A stretch of 64,000 nucleotides of DNA. Source: LMUY01 sp964235495. GTDB lineage: Bacteria; Pseudomonadota; Alphaproteobacteria; Acetobacterales; Acetobacteraceae. Every line of letters begins with the position of its first letter. Within the stretch, counting starts at the first letter, position 1. Of the stretch, positions 24,496 through 33,492 are shown piece by piece. The notes beneath the pieces are model-generated. The model did no database searches, was not told the DNA's origin, and saw nothing but the letters and a program-made list of their open reading frames with translations. The stretch is from positions 1-64,000 of the forward strand of contig CAXSAX010000018.1 in the NCBI GenBank assembly GCA_964235495.1, given 5' to 3'. The translations under genes were made by a program, and so were the position numbers.

Positions 24496-25371
24496 ATGGC
24501 CGTCCTGGTCGATGCCAATACCAAGGTTATTACCCAAGGCTTCACCGGCGCCCAAGGCACCTTTCACTCTGAGCAGGCCATCGCCTACGGCACCAAGGTC
24601 GTGGGCGGCGTCACGCCGGGCAAGGGCGGCAGCCTGCACCTGGACCTGCCGGTGTTCGACACCGTGGCCCAGGCCGTGCAGCATACCGGCGCGGACGCGA
24701 CTGCCATCTACGTGCCGCCGCCCTTCGCGGCGGACGCCATCCTGGAAGCCATCGACGCCGGCCTGGCCCTAATCGTCTGCATCACCGAGGGCATCCCGGT
24801 GCAGGACATGATCCGGGTCAAGCGGGCGCTCTCCGGCTCGGCCAGCCGGCTGATCGGCCCCAACTGCCCCGGCGTCATCACCCCGGAGGCGTGCAAGATC
24901 GGCATCATGCCGGGCCACATCCACCGCCGCGGCAAGGTGGGCATCGTCAGCCGCTCCGGCACGCTGACCTATGAGGCGGTGGCGCAGACCACGGCCGCCG
25001 GGCTGGGGCAAAGCACCTGCGTCGGCATCGGCGGAGACCCGGTGAAGGGCACTGACTTCATCGAGGTGCTAGAGATGTTCCTGGCCGATCCGGAGACCGA
25101 GAGCATCATCATGATCGGCGAGATCGGCGGCGCCTCCGAGATCGACGCGGCCGAGTTCCTGGCGCGGGAGCGGAGCCCCAAGCCGGTGGTCGGCTTCATC
25201 GCCGGGTCCACGGCGCCGCCGGGCCGGCGGATGGGTCACGCGGGCGCGGTGATCAGCGGCGGGCGGGACACGGCGGCGGCGAAGTTCGAGGCCATGCGCA
25301 TCGCCGGCATCCACGTGGCCGAAAGCCCTTCGGCGCTCGGCAGCACCATGGTCAAGGCGTTGCAAGGCTGA
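24496..25371 (+). CDS. sucD: Succinyl-CoA synthetase, alpha subunit
   Basis: 291 residues starting MAVLVDANTKVITQGFTG. The CoA-binding Rossmann start (QGFTGAQGTFHSEQAIAYG), LIGPNCPGVITPE, RSGTLTYEAV, and the phosphohistidine region (RRMGHAGAVISGG with the catalytic His) are all visible. An AGGGAG Shine-Dalgarno sequence lies 9 bp before the ATG. The alpha subunit carries the phospho-His and binds CoA; it pairs with SucC. The gene is followed by about 95 bp before sucA. Confidence 0.98.
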   Translation: MAVLVDANTKVITQGFTGAQGTFHSEQAIAYGTKVVGGVTPGKGGSLHLDLPVFDTVAQAVQHTGADATAIYVPPPFAADAILEAIDAGLALIVCITEGIPVQDMIRVKRALSGSASRLIGPNCPGVITPEACKIGIMPGHIHRRGKVGIVSRSGTLTYEAVAQTTAAGLGQSTCVGIGGDPVKGTDFIEVLEMFLADPETESIIMIGEIGGASEIDAAEFLARERSPKPVVGFIAGSTAPPGRRMGHAGAVISGGRDTAAAKFEAMRIAGIHVAESPSALGSTMVKALQG

Positions 25372-25465
25372 CCGGCTAAAAGAATACCTATCTCAGTGAC
25401 CTGCACGCTGCCAAAAGCCCAATCCGTCGCCCATCTTGCAGCGGCAAGCGCGGAAGGAGTCCGAC

Positions 25466-28336
25466 ATGGCTGGCGTTGATATCCTCGCCACGGCGTTCAA
25501 TGGGTCCAACGCGGCCTTCATCGCGGATCTCTACGCCCGCTGGGCTGAGCGGCCGGATAGCGTCGATCCCAGCTTCGCCGAGCTGTTCGCCTCCTTGAAC
25601 GACGAGGGCCTCGCGGTGCTCACCGATGCTTCCGGCGCCACCTGGGCGCCGCGGCACTTCGCCGTGGGCGACCCGGAGCCCGCCAAGCCATCTGCTAAAA
25701 AGGACTTGGCGCCGCAGGCCTCTGCCGACCAGGTGCGGGCGGCGGCGCTCGACAGCCTGCGCGCCCTGATGATGATCCGCGCCTACCGCGTTCGCGGCCA
25801 CTTGGAGGCGCGGCTTGATCCACTGGGCTTGACGGTGCCGAAGTCCCACCCCGAGTTGGACCCGGCGAGCTACGGCTTCGGCCCCGGCGACATGGACCGC
25901 CCCATCTTTATCGACAACGTGCTTGGCCGCGATACCGCGACGGCGCGCGAGATCATCGGCATGCTGCGCCGGACCTACTGCGGCCCGGTCGGCGTCGAGT
26001 ACATGCACATCCAGGACCCGGACCAGAAGGCCTGGCTGCAGCTGCGCATCGAGAATGAACTGGCCCCCAGCGCCCTGGACACTGCCGCCAAGCGAACCAT
26101 CCTGCGCCAGCTGACGGAGGCCGAGGGTTTTGAGGTGTTCTGCCAGAAGCGCTACGTCGGCACCAAGCGCTTCGGGCTGGAAGGCGGCGAGGTCACCATC
26201 CCCGCCCTGCACGCCATGATCGAGACGGCGGCGAAGGACGGGGTGGGCGAGGTCGCGATCGGCATGCCGCACCGCGGCCGGCTGAACACGCTGGTCAACA
26301 TCGTGCGTAAGCCGTTCACCGCCCTGTTCAGCGAGTTCGGCGGCGCCAGCCCGAAGCCGGACGACGTGCAGGGCTCCGGCGACGTCAAGTACCACCTCGG
26401 CACCAGCACGGATATCGAGATGGCGGGGCACTCCGTCCACATCTCCTTGCAGCCGAACCCGTCCCACCTGGAGGCGGTGGATCCCGTGGTGGTCGGCAAG
26501 GTGCGCGCCCGGCAGGACGCCGCCGGAGACACCAAGGCCCGGCGCAGCGTCATGGGCATCCTGATGCACGGTGACGCTGCGTTCGCCGGCCAAGGCCTCG
26601 TGTACGAGACGCTGGCGATGAGCAAGCTGATCGGCTACCGCACCGGCGGCACGATCCACGTCATCGTCAACAACCAGATCGGCTTCACCACGATCCCGGC
26701 GCACGCCTACTCGGGGCTGTATTGCACCGACATCGCCAAGTCGATCCAGGCGCCGATCCTGCACGTGAACGGCGATGACCCGGAGGCGGTGGTGTTCTGC
26801 TCCCGCCTGGCCGCCGAGTTCCGCCAAGAATTCGGCACGGACTTCGTGCTGGACATTGTGTGCTACCGCCGCCACGGCCACAATGAGACCGACGAGCCGG
26901 CCTTTACCCAGCCGATCATGTACCGTGCCATCCGCGACATGGAGACCACACGCACGCTGTACGCCCGCAAGCTGGCGGCCGAGGGCGCGGTCAGCGAGGC
27001 TGAGGCCGCGGCGATGTGGGACGGCTTCACTGCCACGCTGGAGGAGAGCTTCAAGGCGGCGCAGGGCTACAAGCCGAACAAGGCGGACTGGCTGGAGGGG
27101 CGCTGGGCCGGCTTTAAGCAGGCCGACCAGGAGGACGAGCGTTCCGAAGAGGCGACGGCGCTGACCATGGCGGAGGCCGCCGAGATCGGCGCCGCCCTCA
27201 GCGCCGTGCCGGACGGCTTCGACGCCAACCCCAAGATTATGCGCCAGCTCGAAGCCAAGCGGGCAGCGTTCGCCAAGGGTGAGGGCATCGACTGGGCCAC
27301 CGGCGAGGCGCTGGCGTTCGGCGGCCTGCTGCTGGACGGCCACCGGGTGCGCCTGTCCGGCGAGGACTGCCAGCGCGGCACCTTCAGCCAGCGCCACGCC
27401 GTGCTGGTGGATCAGACGGACGCGCGCGAGCACGTGCCGCTCAACAACATCCGGCCCGAGAGCAAGGGCGGCCAGGCCAAAATCGAGATCTTCAACTCCC
27501 TGCTGTCCGAAGTGGGCGTGCTGGGCTTCGAGTACGGCTACACCCTGGCCGACCCCACGACGCTGGTGCTGTGGGAGGCGCAGTTCGGTGACTTCGCCAA
27601 TGGCGCGCAGGTCATCATCGACCAGTTCCTCGCCAGCGGCGAGACCAAGTGGCTGCGCATGTCCGGCCTCACGCTGTTGCTGCCGCACGGCTATGAGGGG
27701 CAGGGACCGGAGCATTCCTCCGCCCGGCTGGAGCGCTACCTGCAGCTCTGCGCCGAGCGCAACATGACGGTGGCGAACCTTACCACCCCGGCCAACTACT
27801 TTCATGCCCTGCGGCGGCAGTTGAAGCGCAATTTCCGCAAGCCGCTGGTTATCATGACGCCGAAGAGCCTGCTGCGGCACAAGTTGGCGGTCTCCAAGCT
27901 CACCGAGTTCACCGGCGCGGCGCGGTTCCAGCACGTCATCCCAGAGACGGATCCGTTGGACGCCGTCAAGCGCGTCGTGCTGTGCAGCGGCAAGGTGTAT
28001 TATGACCTGCTGGCGGAGCGGCGCGAGAAGCAGGTGCGGGACGTGGCGCTCGTGCGCCTGGAGCAGATCTACCCGTTCCCCACCAAGTCGCTCGCTACTG
28101 CGCTGGCTGCCTACCCGAACGCCGAGGTGGTCTGGTGCCAGGAGGAGCCGGAGAACATGGGCGCCTGGAGTTTCGTAGACCGCAAGATCGAGGCCACGCT
28201 GGGCGTGCTCCGCCATGCCTGCCGCCGCCCGAGCTATGTTGGGCGCGACTCAGCGGCCAGCCCAGCCACCGGCCTGGCCAAGGTGCACGCCGCGCAACAG
28301 GCGGCGTTGGTCGCGAGCGCGCTGGCGCTCGACTGA
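25466..28336 (+). CDS. sucA: 2-oxoglutarate dehydrogenase E1 component
   Basis: 956 residues, normal length. The thiamine-diphosphate enzyme decarboxylates 2-oxoglutarate and passes the succinyl group to SucB. Seen are the N-terminal FIADLYARWAERPDSVDPSF, IGMPHRGRLNTLVNI, SGDVKYHLG, HGDAAFAGQGLVYETL (Mg-ThDP region), NNQIGFTT, CYRRHGHNETDEPAFTQP, and the C-terminal GYEGQGPEHSSARLER and CQEEPENMGAW. A GGAAGGAG ribosome-binding site precedes the ATG. It is followed 21 bp later by sucB. Confidence 0.98.
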   Translation: MAGVDILATAFNGSNAAFIADLYARWAERPDSVDPSFAELFASLNDEGLAVLTDASGATWAPRHFAVGDPEPAKPSAKKDLAPQASADQVRAAALDSLRALMMIRAYRVRGHLEARLDPLGLTVPKSHPELDPASYGFGPGDMDRPIFIDNVLGRDTATAREIIGMLRRTYCGPVGVEYMHIQDPDQKAWLQLRIENELAPSALDTAAKRTILRQLTEAEGFEVFCQKRYVGTKRFGLEGGEVTIPALHAMIETAAKDGVGEVAIGMPHRGRLNTLVNIVRKPFTALFSEFGGASPKPDDVQGSGDVKYHLGTSTDIEMAGHSVHISLQPNPSHLEAVDPVVVGKVRARQDAAGDTKARRSVMGILMHGDAAFAGQGLVYETLAMSKLIGYRTGGTIHVIVNNQIGFTTIPAHAYSGLYCTDIAKSIQAPILHVNGDDPEAVVFCSRLAAEFRQEFGTDFVLDIVCYRRHGHNETDEPAFTQPIMYRAIRDMETTRTLYARKLAAEGAVSEAEAAAMWDGFTATLEESFKAAQGYKPNKADWLEGRWAGFKQADQEDERSEEATALTMAEAAEIGAALSAVPDGFDANPKIMRQLEAKRAAFAKGEGIDWATGEALAFGGLLLDGHRVRLSGEDCQRGTFSQRHAVLVDQTDAREHVPLNNIRPESKGGQAKIEIFNSLLSEVGVLGFEYGYTLADPTTLVLWEAQFGDFANGAQVIIDQFLASGETKWLRMSGLTLLLPHGYEGQGPEHSSARLERYLQLCAERNMTVANLTTPANYFHALRRQLKRNFRKPLVIMTPKSLLRHKLAVSKLTEFTGAARFQHVIPETDPLDAVKRVVLCSGKVYYDLLAERREKQVRDVALVRLEQIYPFPTKSLATALAAYPNAEVVWCQEEPENMGAWSFVDRKIEATLGVLRHACRRPSYVGRDSAASPATGLAKVHAAQQAALVASALALD

Positions 28337-28357
28337 AAGCAGGAGTTGAAAGCCGTT

Positions 28358-29614
28358 ATGGCTGCCGAGATCAAGGTGCCCACGTTGGGCGAGAGCGTCA
28401 CTACCGCCACCGTCGCGCGCTGGCTCAAGAAAGCCGGCGACAGCGTCAAGGCGGATGAGCCGCTGGTCGAGCTCGAGACGGACAAGGTCACCGTTGAGGT
28501 CAATGCGCCGGCCGCCGGCACGCTGGGGCCGCTGAGCGCCGATGAAGGAGCTGAAGTCGAGGTCGGCGCCCTGCTCGGGACCATTGAGGAGGTCAGCGGC
28601 GCGGCCGCCAAGGCTCCGCTCAAGACGCCCGCCTCCGCATCCTCCCCCGCCAAGCCGCTCCCGCCAACGGACGGCAGTGCCGTGCCTGGCCAAACCGCGC
28701 ATCCTGCCCCCCCGGCCCATGCGCCGATGCCGGCGGCGGCGAAACGCATGGTGGAGAACGGGCTGTCGTCCGCCGAGATCGGCAGCGGCACCGGCAAGGA
28801 TGGCCGCATCACCAAGGGCGACGTGCTGGCCTTCATGAGTCGCCCCGCCCCCGCGCCCACACCACCGCCGGCCTCCGCCGCAGCCACCGTACGCGGCCCC
28901 GGTCCCGACGCCGGGCGGGAGGAGCGGGTCAAAATGACCCGGCTGCGCCGCACCATCGCCGCCCGGCTGAAGGAGGCGCAGAACACCGCCGCCATGCTGA
29001 CCACTTTCAACGAGGTGGACATGTCGGCGGCGATGGCCTTGCGCAGCCAATACCGCGAGGCATTCGAGAAGCGGCACCAGGGTGCGCGGCTCGGCTTCAT
29101 GGGCCTGTTCGTGCAGGCCTGCATCGCCGGGCTGAAGGAGTTCCCGGCGGTCAACGCCGAGATCGACGGCGACGAGATGGTGTACAAGAACTACGTCCAC
29201 ATGGGCATCGCGGTTGGCGGCGCGAATGGCTTGGTGGTGCCCGTGCTGCGGGACGCCGACCGGATGGGTCTGGCGCAGATCGAGCACACCATCGGCGATT
29301 TCGGCCGCCGCGCACGGGACGGCGCGCTCAAGCTGGACGAGCTGACGGGTGGCACCTTCTCCATCACCAACGGCGGCGTGTATGGCTCGTTGATGAGCAC
29401 GCCGATCCTCAACCCGCCGCAATCGGCCATCCTGGGCATGCACAAGATCCAGGACCGCCCGGTGGCGGTCGGCGGCAAGGTGGAGGTGCGGCCGATGATG
29501 TACTTGGCGCTCAGCTACGATCACCGCATCGTGGACGGCAAGGAGGCGGTAAGCTTCCTGGTCCGAGTCAAGGAGGGCGTGGAGGACCCGCGCCGGCTGT
29601 TGCTGGGACTGTAG
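28358..29614 (+). CDS. sucB: Dihydrolipoyl succinyltransferase, E2 of 2-oxoglutarate dehydrogenase
   Basis: 418 residues. One lipoyl domain with the lipoylated K43 in ELETDKVTVEV, an Ala/Pro-rich linker (about 95-130), an E3-binding domain (PMPAAAKRMVENGLSSAEI), a second linker, and the acyltransferase core ending in YDHRIVDGKEAV with catalytic H389 and D393. It accepts the succinyl group from SucA and gives it to CoA. The ATG at 28358 was chosen with the AGGAG at 28341; a TTG four codons upstream is unlikely. It is separated from lpd by a 211-bp gap holding a repeat. Confidence 0.97.
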   Translation: MAAEIKVPTLGESVTTATVARWLKKAGDSVKADEPLVELETDKVTVEVNAPAAGTLGPLSADEGAEVEVGALLGTIEEVSGAAAKAPLKTPASASSPAKPLPPTDGSAVPGQTAHPAPPAHAPMPAAAKRMVENGLSSAEIGSGTGKDGRITKGDVLAFMSRPAPAPTPPPASAAATVRGPGPDAGREERVKMTRLRRTIAARLKEAQNTAAMLTTFNEVDMSAAMALRSQYREAFEKRHQGARLGFMGLFVQACIAGLKEFPAVNAEIDGDEMVYKNYVHMGIAVGGANGLVVPVLRDADRMGLAQIEHTIGDFGRRARDGALKLDELTGGTFSITNGGVYGSLMSTPILNPPQSAILGMHKIQDRPVAVGGKVEVRPMMYLALSYDHRIVDGKEAVSFLVRVKEGVEDPRRLLLGL

Positions 29615-29620
29615 GACAAA

Positions 29621-29731
29621 GGTCGGGGCTTTGCCCCGAACCCCACCAAAGGACAGTCGTCCTCTGGACACCCTCACATAAAGGGGTGAAGGGGACGACT
29701 GTCCCCTTCCGGGTGCAGGGCAACGCCCTGC
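29621..29731. repeat. Hairpin-rich dispersed repeat between sucB and lpd
   Basis: The gap contains a hairpin CGGGGC-TTT-GCCCCG, then perfect 12-bp inverted repeats GGACAGTCGTCC (29651-29662) and GGACGACTGTCC (29693-29704) around a smaller inverted repeat, then GGGTGCAGGGCAACGCCCTG with its own hairpin. Bases 29705-29731 recur exactly at 49660-49686. This is the make-up of REP/BIME-like repeats. In this position it may weaken or process the transcript between E2 and E3 genes; that is inference. Confidence 0.75.
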
Positions 29732-29825
29732 GAAACAGCTCGCAGACCATCGACTTTTGCCGGGTGGATGACCATCTCATGTGCCTGATTTTGCTGCGTC
29801 CGCAACAGCGGCGCCTGGAGACATC

Positions 29826-31217
29826 ATGAGCGAATCCTTCGACGTCATTATCATCGGAGCGGGCCCCGGCGGCTACGTATGCGCCCTGCGCGCCGCCCAG
29901 CTCGGGCTGCGCACTGCATGCGTCGAGAAGCGCGCGACGCTCGGCGGCACTTGCCTGAACATCGGCTGCATTCCGTCCAAGGCGCTGCTGCAATCCTCGG
30001 AGAACTTCGAGGAGGCCGGGCACAGCTTCAAGGATCACGGCGTCATAATCGACAGCGTGCGGCTCGACCTGGCGCGGATGCACGCGCGCAAAGCCGAGGT
30101 CGTCGCCGCCAACGTCAAGGGCGTCGAGTTCCTGTTCAAGAAGAACAAGGTCACCTGGCTCAAGGGCGAGGGCCGCATCACCGCCCCTGGCCGGGTCACG
30201 GTCGAGGGCCAGGAGTACGAGACCAAGGCGATCGTCATCGCCACCGGCAGCGAAAGTATCCCGCTGCCCGGCGTCGCGGTGGATGAAAAGACGGTCGTCT
30301 CTTCTACCGGCGCGCTGGAGCTGGACCGCGTGCCCGGTCACCTGGTGGTGGTCGGCGGCGGCTATATCGGGCTCGAGCTGGGCAGCGTGTGGCGGCGGCT
30401 TGGCGCCGAGGTGACGGTCGTCGAGTACCTAGACCGCCTGGTGCCCGGTATGGACGGCGAGATCGGCAAGACGTTCGAGCGGGTGCTGGGCAAGCAGGGC
30501 ATCAAGTTCCGTCTCAAGACCAAGGTCACCAAGACGGAGCGCACCGAGACCGGCCAGCGCTTGACCCTGGAGCCGGCCGACGGCGGCGAAGCGCGGACGC
30601 TGGACGCGGACATCGTGCTGGTGGCGATCGGCCGGCGGCCGTACTACGAGGGCCTCGGCCTGGAGGCGGCCGGCGTGGCGCTGGACGAGCGCAAGCGGGT
30701 CAAGATCGACGCCCACTTCGCCACCAACGTGCCCGGCGTCTACGCGATCGGCGACATCGTGACCGGGCCGATGCTGGCGCACAAGGCCGAGGAGGAGGGC
30801 GTGGCGATGGCGGAAATTCTGGCCGGGCAGGCGGGCCACGTGAACTATGCCGTCATCCCCGGCGTGGTCTACACCTGGCCGGAGGTCGCCTCCATCGGCG
30901 CCACTGAGGAGATGCTCAAAGCGGAGGGCCGGGCCTACAACGCCGGCCGGTTCCCGTTCACCGCCAACGGCCGCGCCCGCGCGATGGGCGCCACGGATGG
31001 CTTCGTCAAAATTCTGGCGGATAAGGCAACGGACGAGATCCTGGGGGCGCATATCATCGGCCCGGACGCGGGTACCCTGATCGCCGAGATCGCCACCGCA
31101 ATGGAGTTCGGCGCCAGCAGCGAGGACGTGGCCCGCACCTGCCACGCCCATCCGAGCCTGAACGAGGCCGTCAAGGAGGCGGCCCTGGCCGTGCAGGGCC
31201 GCGCGCTGCATATCTAA
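29826..31217 (+). CDS. lpd: Dihydrolipoyl dehydrogenase (E3)
   Basis: 463 residues. The flavoprotein reoxidises dihydrolipoamide of SucB with NAD. FAD motif GAGPGGYVCAL (11-21), redox disulfide C43-C48 in GGTCLNIGCIPSKALL, NAD-binding VVVGGGYIGLELGS, FAD-contacting ATNVPGVYAIGDI and the C-terminal HAHPSLNEAVKEA with active-site H442 and E447 are intact. The start ATG at 29826 has a GGAG nearby. As the last gene of the suc block it may also serve pyruvate dehydrogenase, but no pdh genes are in the window. Confidence 0.97.
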   Translation: MSESFDVIIIGAGPGGYVCALRAAQLGLRTACVEKRATLGGTCLNIGCIPSKALLQSSENFEEAGHSFKDHGVIIDSVRLDLARMHARKAEVVAANVKGVEFLFKKNKVTWLKGEGRITAPGRVTVEGQEYETKAIVIATGSESIPLPGVAVDEKTVVSSTGALELDRVPGHLVVVGGGYIGLELGSVWRRLGAEVTVVEYLDRLVPGMDGEIGKTFERVLGKQGIKFRLKTKVTKTERTETGQRLTLEPADGGEARTLDADIVLVAIGRRPYYEGLGLEAAGVALDERKRVKIDAHFATNVPGVYAIGDIVTGPMLAHKAEEEGVAMAEILAGQAGHVNYAVIPGVVYTWPEVASIGATEEMLKAEGRAYNAGRFPFTANGRARAMGATDGFVKILADKATDEILGAHIIGPDAGTLIAEIATAMEFGASSEDVARTCHAHPSLNEAVKEAALAVQGRALHI

Positions 31218-31235
31218 GGCTCACGCCTGGGCGGC

Positions 31236-32240
31236 TCAGGCCGTCCGGGCGCCGCCCGGATGCTTGATCGCCTCGCCCAGCCGCCGGCTTAGGAAGGCGG
31301 TCACGGCCACCTCCTCCGCCGTCAGCCCCGTCGCCCCGTCGTCCAGCACCGCGTCGGCGCGGTCCTTCAAGCCTTCCAGCAGGCTGCCGTCCAGGTAGCC
31401 GTCGAAGATCGCCGGGTGGATGTAGCACTTGCGGCACACAGACGGCGTGTTGCCGAGCAGCTCCGCCACCGTCTCGACCGCCTGCACCACATTTTTCTTG
31501 TTCTTCGCTTCCGTGTCGAACCGCTCCAGCTCGCGCAGCGCCAGGGCCGCCAGGTTGGTGGCGGCCCAGGTGCGGAAGTCTTTGGCCGTGACTTCCTCGC
31601 CGCTAATCTCGTGCAGGTAGGCGTTCACGTCGTCCGAGCCGATGTGATGCACCTCGCCATCATGGTCGAGGAACTGGAACAGGTGCTGGCCCGGCAGCTC
31701 GCGGCAGCGCTTGACGATGTTGGCCAGGCGGCGATCCTGCAGGCTGAGGTGATGGTCGATGCCGTGCTTGCCGCGGAAGTCGAACCTGATGCGGCTGCCC
31801 TCCACCCGGGTGTGCCGGTTGCGCAGCGTCGTCAGCCCGAAGCTGTCGTTCTGCTGCGCGTATTCCTCGTTGCCGACGCGGGCCAGAGTCTTCTCCAGCA
31901 ACTTGACCAGGGCCGCCAGCACCCGGCGGCGCGGCAGGCCGTCCAGCGCCAGGTCATGCTCCACCTGGGCGCGGATTTTGGGCAGCACCCGCCCGAACAG
32001 CAGCATCCGCGAGTATTTCGCCTCGTCCCGAATAGTGCGCCAGCGCGCGTGGTAGCGGTACTGCTTGCGGCCGCGCGCGTCCCGCCCCGTCGCCTGCAAG
32101 TGCCCGTTCGGATCGGGGCAAATCCACACGTCCGTGTAGGCCGGCGGGATGGCCAGCTGCTTGATGCGCGCCAGCTCCGCCTCGTCGGTGATGGGGGCGC
32201 CGTCCTTGCGGCGGTACTCGAACCCGTCCCCGGCGGGCAC
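31236..32240 (-). CDS. DNA topoisomerase IB (poxvirus/bacterial type)
   Basis: At least 334 residues. Motifs of bacterial topoisomerase IB: IPPAYTDVWICPDPNGHLQA, GRDARGRKQYRYHARWR, LRNRHTRVEGSRIRFDFRGKHG (catalytic R and K region), DFRTWAATNLAAL and SVCRKCYIHPAIFDGY with the nucleophilic Tyr. It relaxes supercoils through a 3'-phosphotyrosyl bond. The GTG at 32240 is only the first canonical start: the coding frame continues upstream to about 32342 with family-like AKLAAKAAKLHYVTDKKPGL, and a strong AAGGAGG (32348-32354) lies before it, but no ATG, GTG or TTG. The true start may be a rare codon such as ACG at 32342. It follows the polyketide operon on the same strand. Confidence 0.9.
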   Translation of the reverse strand: MPAGDGFEYRRKDGAPITDEAELARIKQLAIPPAYTDVWICPDPNGHLQATGRDARGRKQYRYHARWRTIRDEAKYSRMLLFGRVLPKIRAQVEHDLALDGLPRRRVLAALVKLLEKTLARVGNEEYAQQNDSFGLTTLRNRHTRVEGSRIRFDFRGKHGIDHHLSLQDRRLANIVKRCRELPGQHLFQFLDHDGEVHHIGSDDVNAYLHEISGEEVTAKDFRTWAATNLAALALRELERFDTEAKNKKNVVQAVETVAELLGNTPSVCRKCYIHPAIFDGYLDGSLLEGLKDRADAVLDDGATGLTAEEVAVTAFLSRRLGEAIKHPGGARTA

Positions 32241-32403
32241 GCGGGCCAGGCCGGGCTTCTTGTCGGTGACGTAGTGCAGCTTGGCTGCCTTGGCGGCCAG
32301 CTTGGCTTCGTCAACGTCGGGCGTGGGCGCGGGAACGGCCGTGGCAGCCTCCTTTGAGCGGGTGGATGAACAGGTGCGGCCTCCGCCGGGTTCCGCAAGC
32401 GCC

Positions 32404-33492
32404 TCAGCAGGCGGCGATCCGGGTGCGCCGCGCCACTTGCGCCATCAGGCCTGGCCAAAGCTGCGCCCCGGCTATCATGGCGTCGCGCACGGGACGGGAC
32501 GCGGCCACGCGGGACAGGCCCGAGGCCAGCCTGACCGGCCCGGCGGCGGCCCGGCGCATGGCGCGGTGATAGCGCTCCGCGTCGGCGGCCGTGCGGACTG
32601 CCTCGGCGGCCAGCCGGGCGCTGTGCAGCGCAATGGCCATGCCGTCGCCGCAAAACGAGGGGATCACGGCGGCCTGGTCGCCCAACCGGAACACGCCGGC
32701 TTGCCCGTCCTCGCGGTGAACGAAACCGTAAGGCACGCGGAAGATGCTGAGCGGACGCTCCCAGCACGCCGCGGCGCCGTCCAGGCGGCGTCCGAGATGG
32801 GGAACCTCGTGGGACAACGCTGCCAGCAGCGCCGTCCAGCTCTGGCCCAGTCCCTGGTAGCGCGCCCGGTCGATCAGCAGGGTTAGGTTTGCCGTGCCGC
32901 CCTCGACCATCTGCAGCCCGGCATAGCCCCCAGCGAACAGGATGACCTCCACATGGCTGGACAGCGCCGCCTGCTGCGCGGGCTGCAGCGTGAGGTACAT
33001 CTTGAAGCCGATCAGCGGCTTGGGCGGCTTGCGCAGCAGCCGGGGCAGGCCGCGCAGGTCGTGCTTGCCGGTGGCCAGGAACAAGCAGGGCGCGGAGCGG
33101 CGGCCTTCGTCGGTGTCCAGCGCCGTCCCTTCGGCGCGCAGCACGTGCACCCCGCGGCGTATCTCGGCGCCCAGCAGGGCCGCCCGTTGCAGCAGCGCCT
33201 CGTCCAGCACCCGGCGCGACAGGCTTGCCGCGGGGAACGGCAAGCGGCTCTCGGCCACCCGGCGATGGTTGACCAGCCGCGTTCCGGTGATGGGCACGGC
33301 GCCCAAAGCCGCCGGGTCGATGCCTAGGGCGGCCAGATCGAGCAGCGCCTCGCCGCTGAGGAACTCGCCGCAGACCTTGTGGGCCGGCACGCGTTCCCGT
33401 TCCAGCAGCATGACCGGAATGCCTGCCTGGGCCAGCCGGCACGCCGCGGCTCCCCCGGCCAGGCCGCCGCCGGCGATCAGCACCTGCGTCAA
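32404..33492 (-). CDS. FAD-dependent oxidoreductase of the geranylgeranyl-reductase/UbiH-like superfamily
   Basis: 362 residues from a TTG start that overlaps the methyltransferase stop (TTGA). The dinucleotide-binding motif IAGGGLAGGAAACRLA lies at the N-terminus, followed by HKVCGEFLSGEALLDL, and the second FAD motif RLGDQAAVIPSFCGDGMAIA about residue 275. This superfamily includes geranylgeranyl reductases and aromatic hydroxylases. In clusters with type III polyketide synthases, such an enzyme hydroxylates or oxidises the alkylresorcinol or pyrone product. It is the fifth gene of the operon. Confidence 0.85.
   Translation of the reverse strand: MTQVLIAGGGLAGGAAACRLAQAGIPVMLLERERVPAHKVCGEFLSGEALLDLAALGIDPAALGAVPITGTRLVNHRRVAESRLPFPAASLSRRVLDEALLQRAALLGAEIRRGVHVLRAEGTALDTDEGRRSAPCLFLATGKHDLRGLPRLLRKPPKPLIGFKMYLTLQPAQQAALSSHVEVILFAGGYAGLQMVEGGTANLTLLIDRARYQGLGQSWTALLAALSHEVPHLGRRLDGAAACWERPLSIFRVPYGFVHREDGQAGVFRLGDQAAVIPSFCGDGMAIALHSARLAAEAVRTAADAERYHRAMRRAAAGPVRLASGLSRVAASRPVRDAMIAGAQLWPGLMAQVARRTRIAAC

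Noticed and set aside
25388..28216. A 942-codon open frame antisense to sucA
   Set aside because: It is the mirror of a high-GC coding sequence: its composition is Arg/His/Gln/Val-rich with no motifs, while sucA on the other strand is complete and unmistakable.
32240..32404. A separate small gene between topoisomerase IB and the FAD oxidoreductase
   Set aside because: The only sensible frame here reads directly into the topoisomerase with family-like sequence, so it is its N-terminus.
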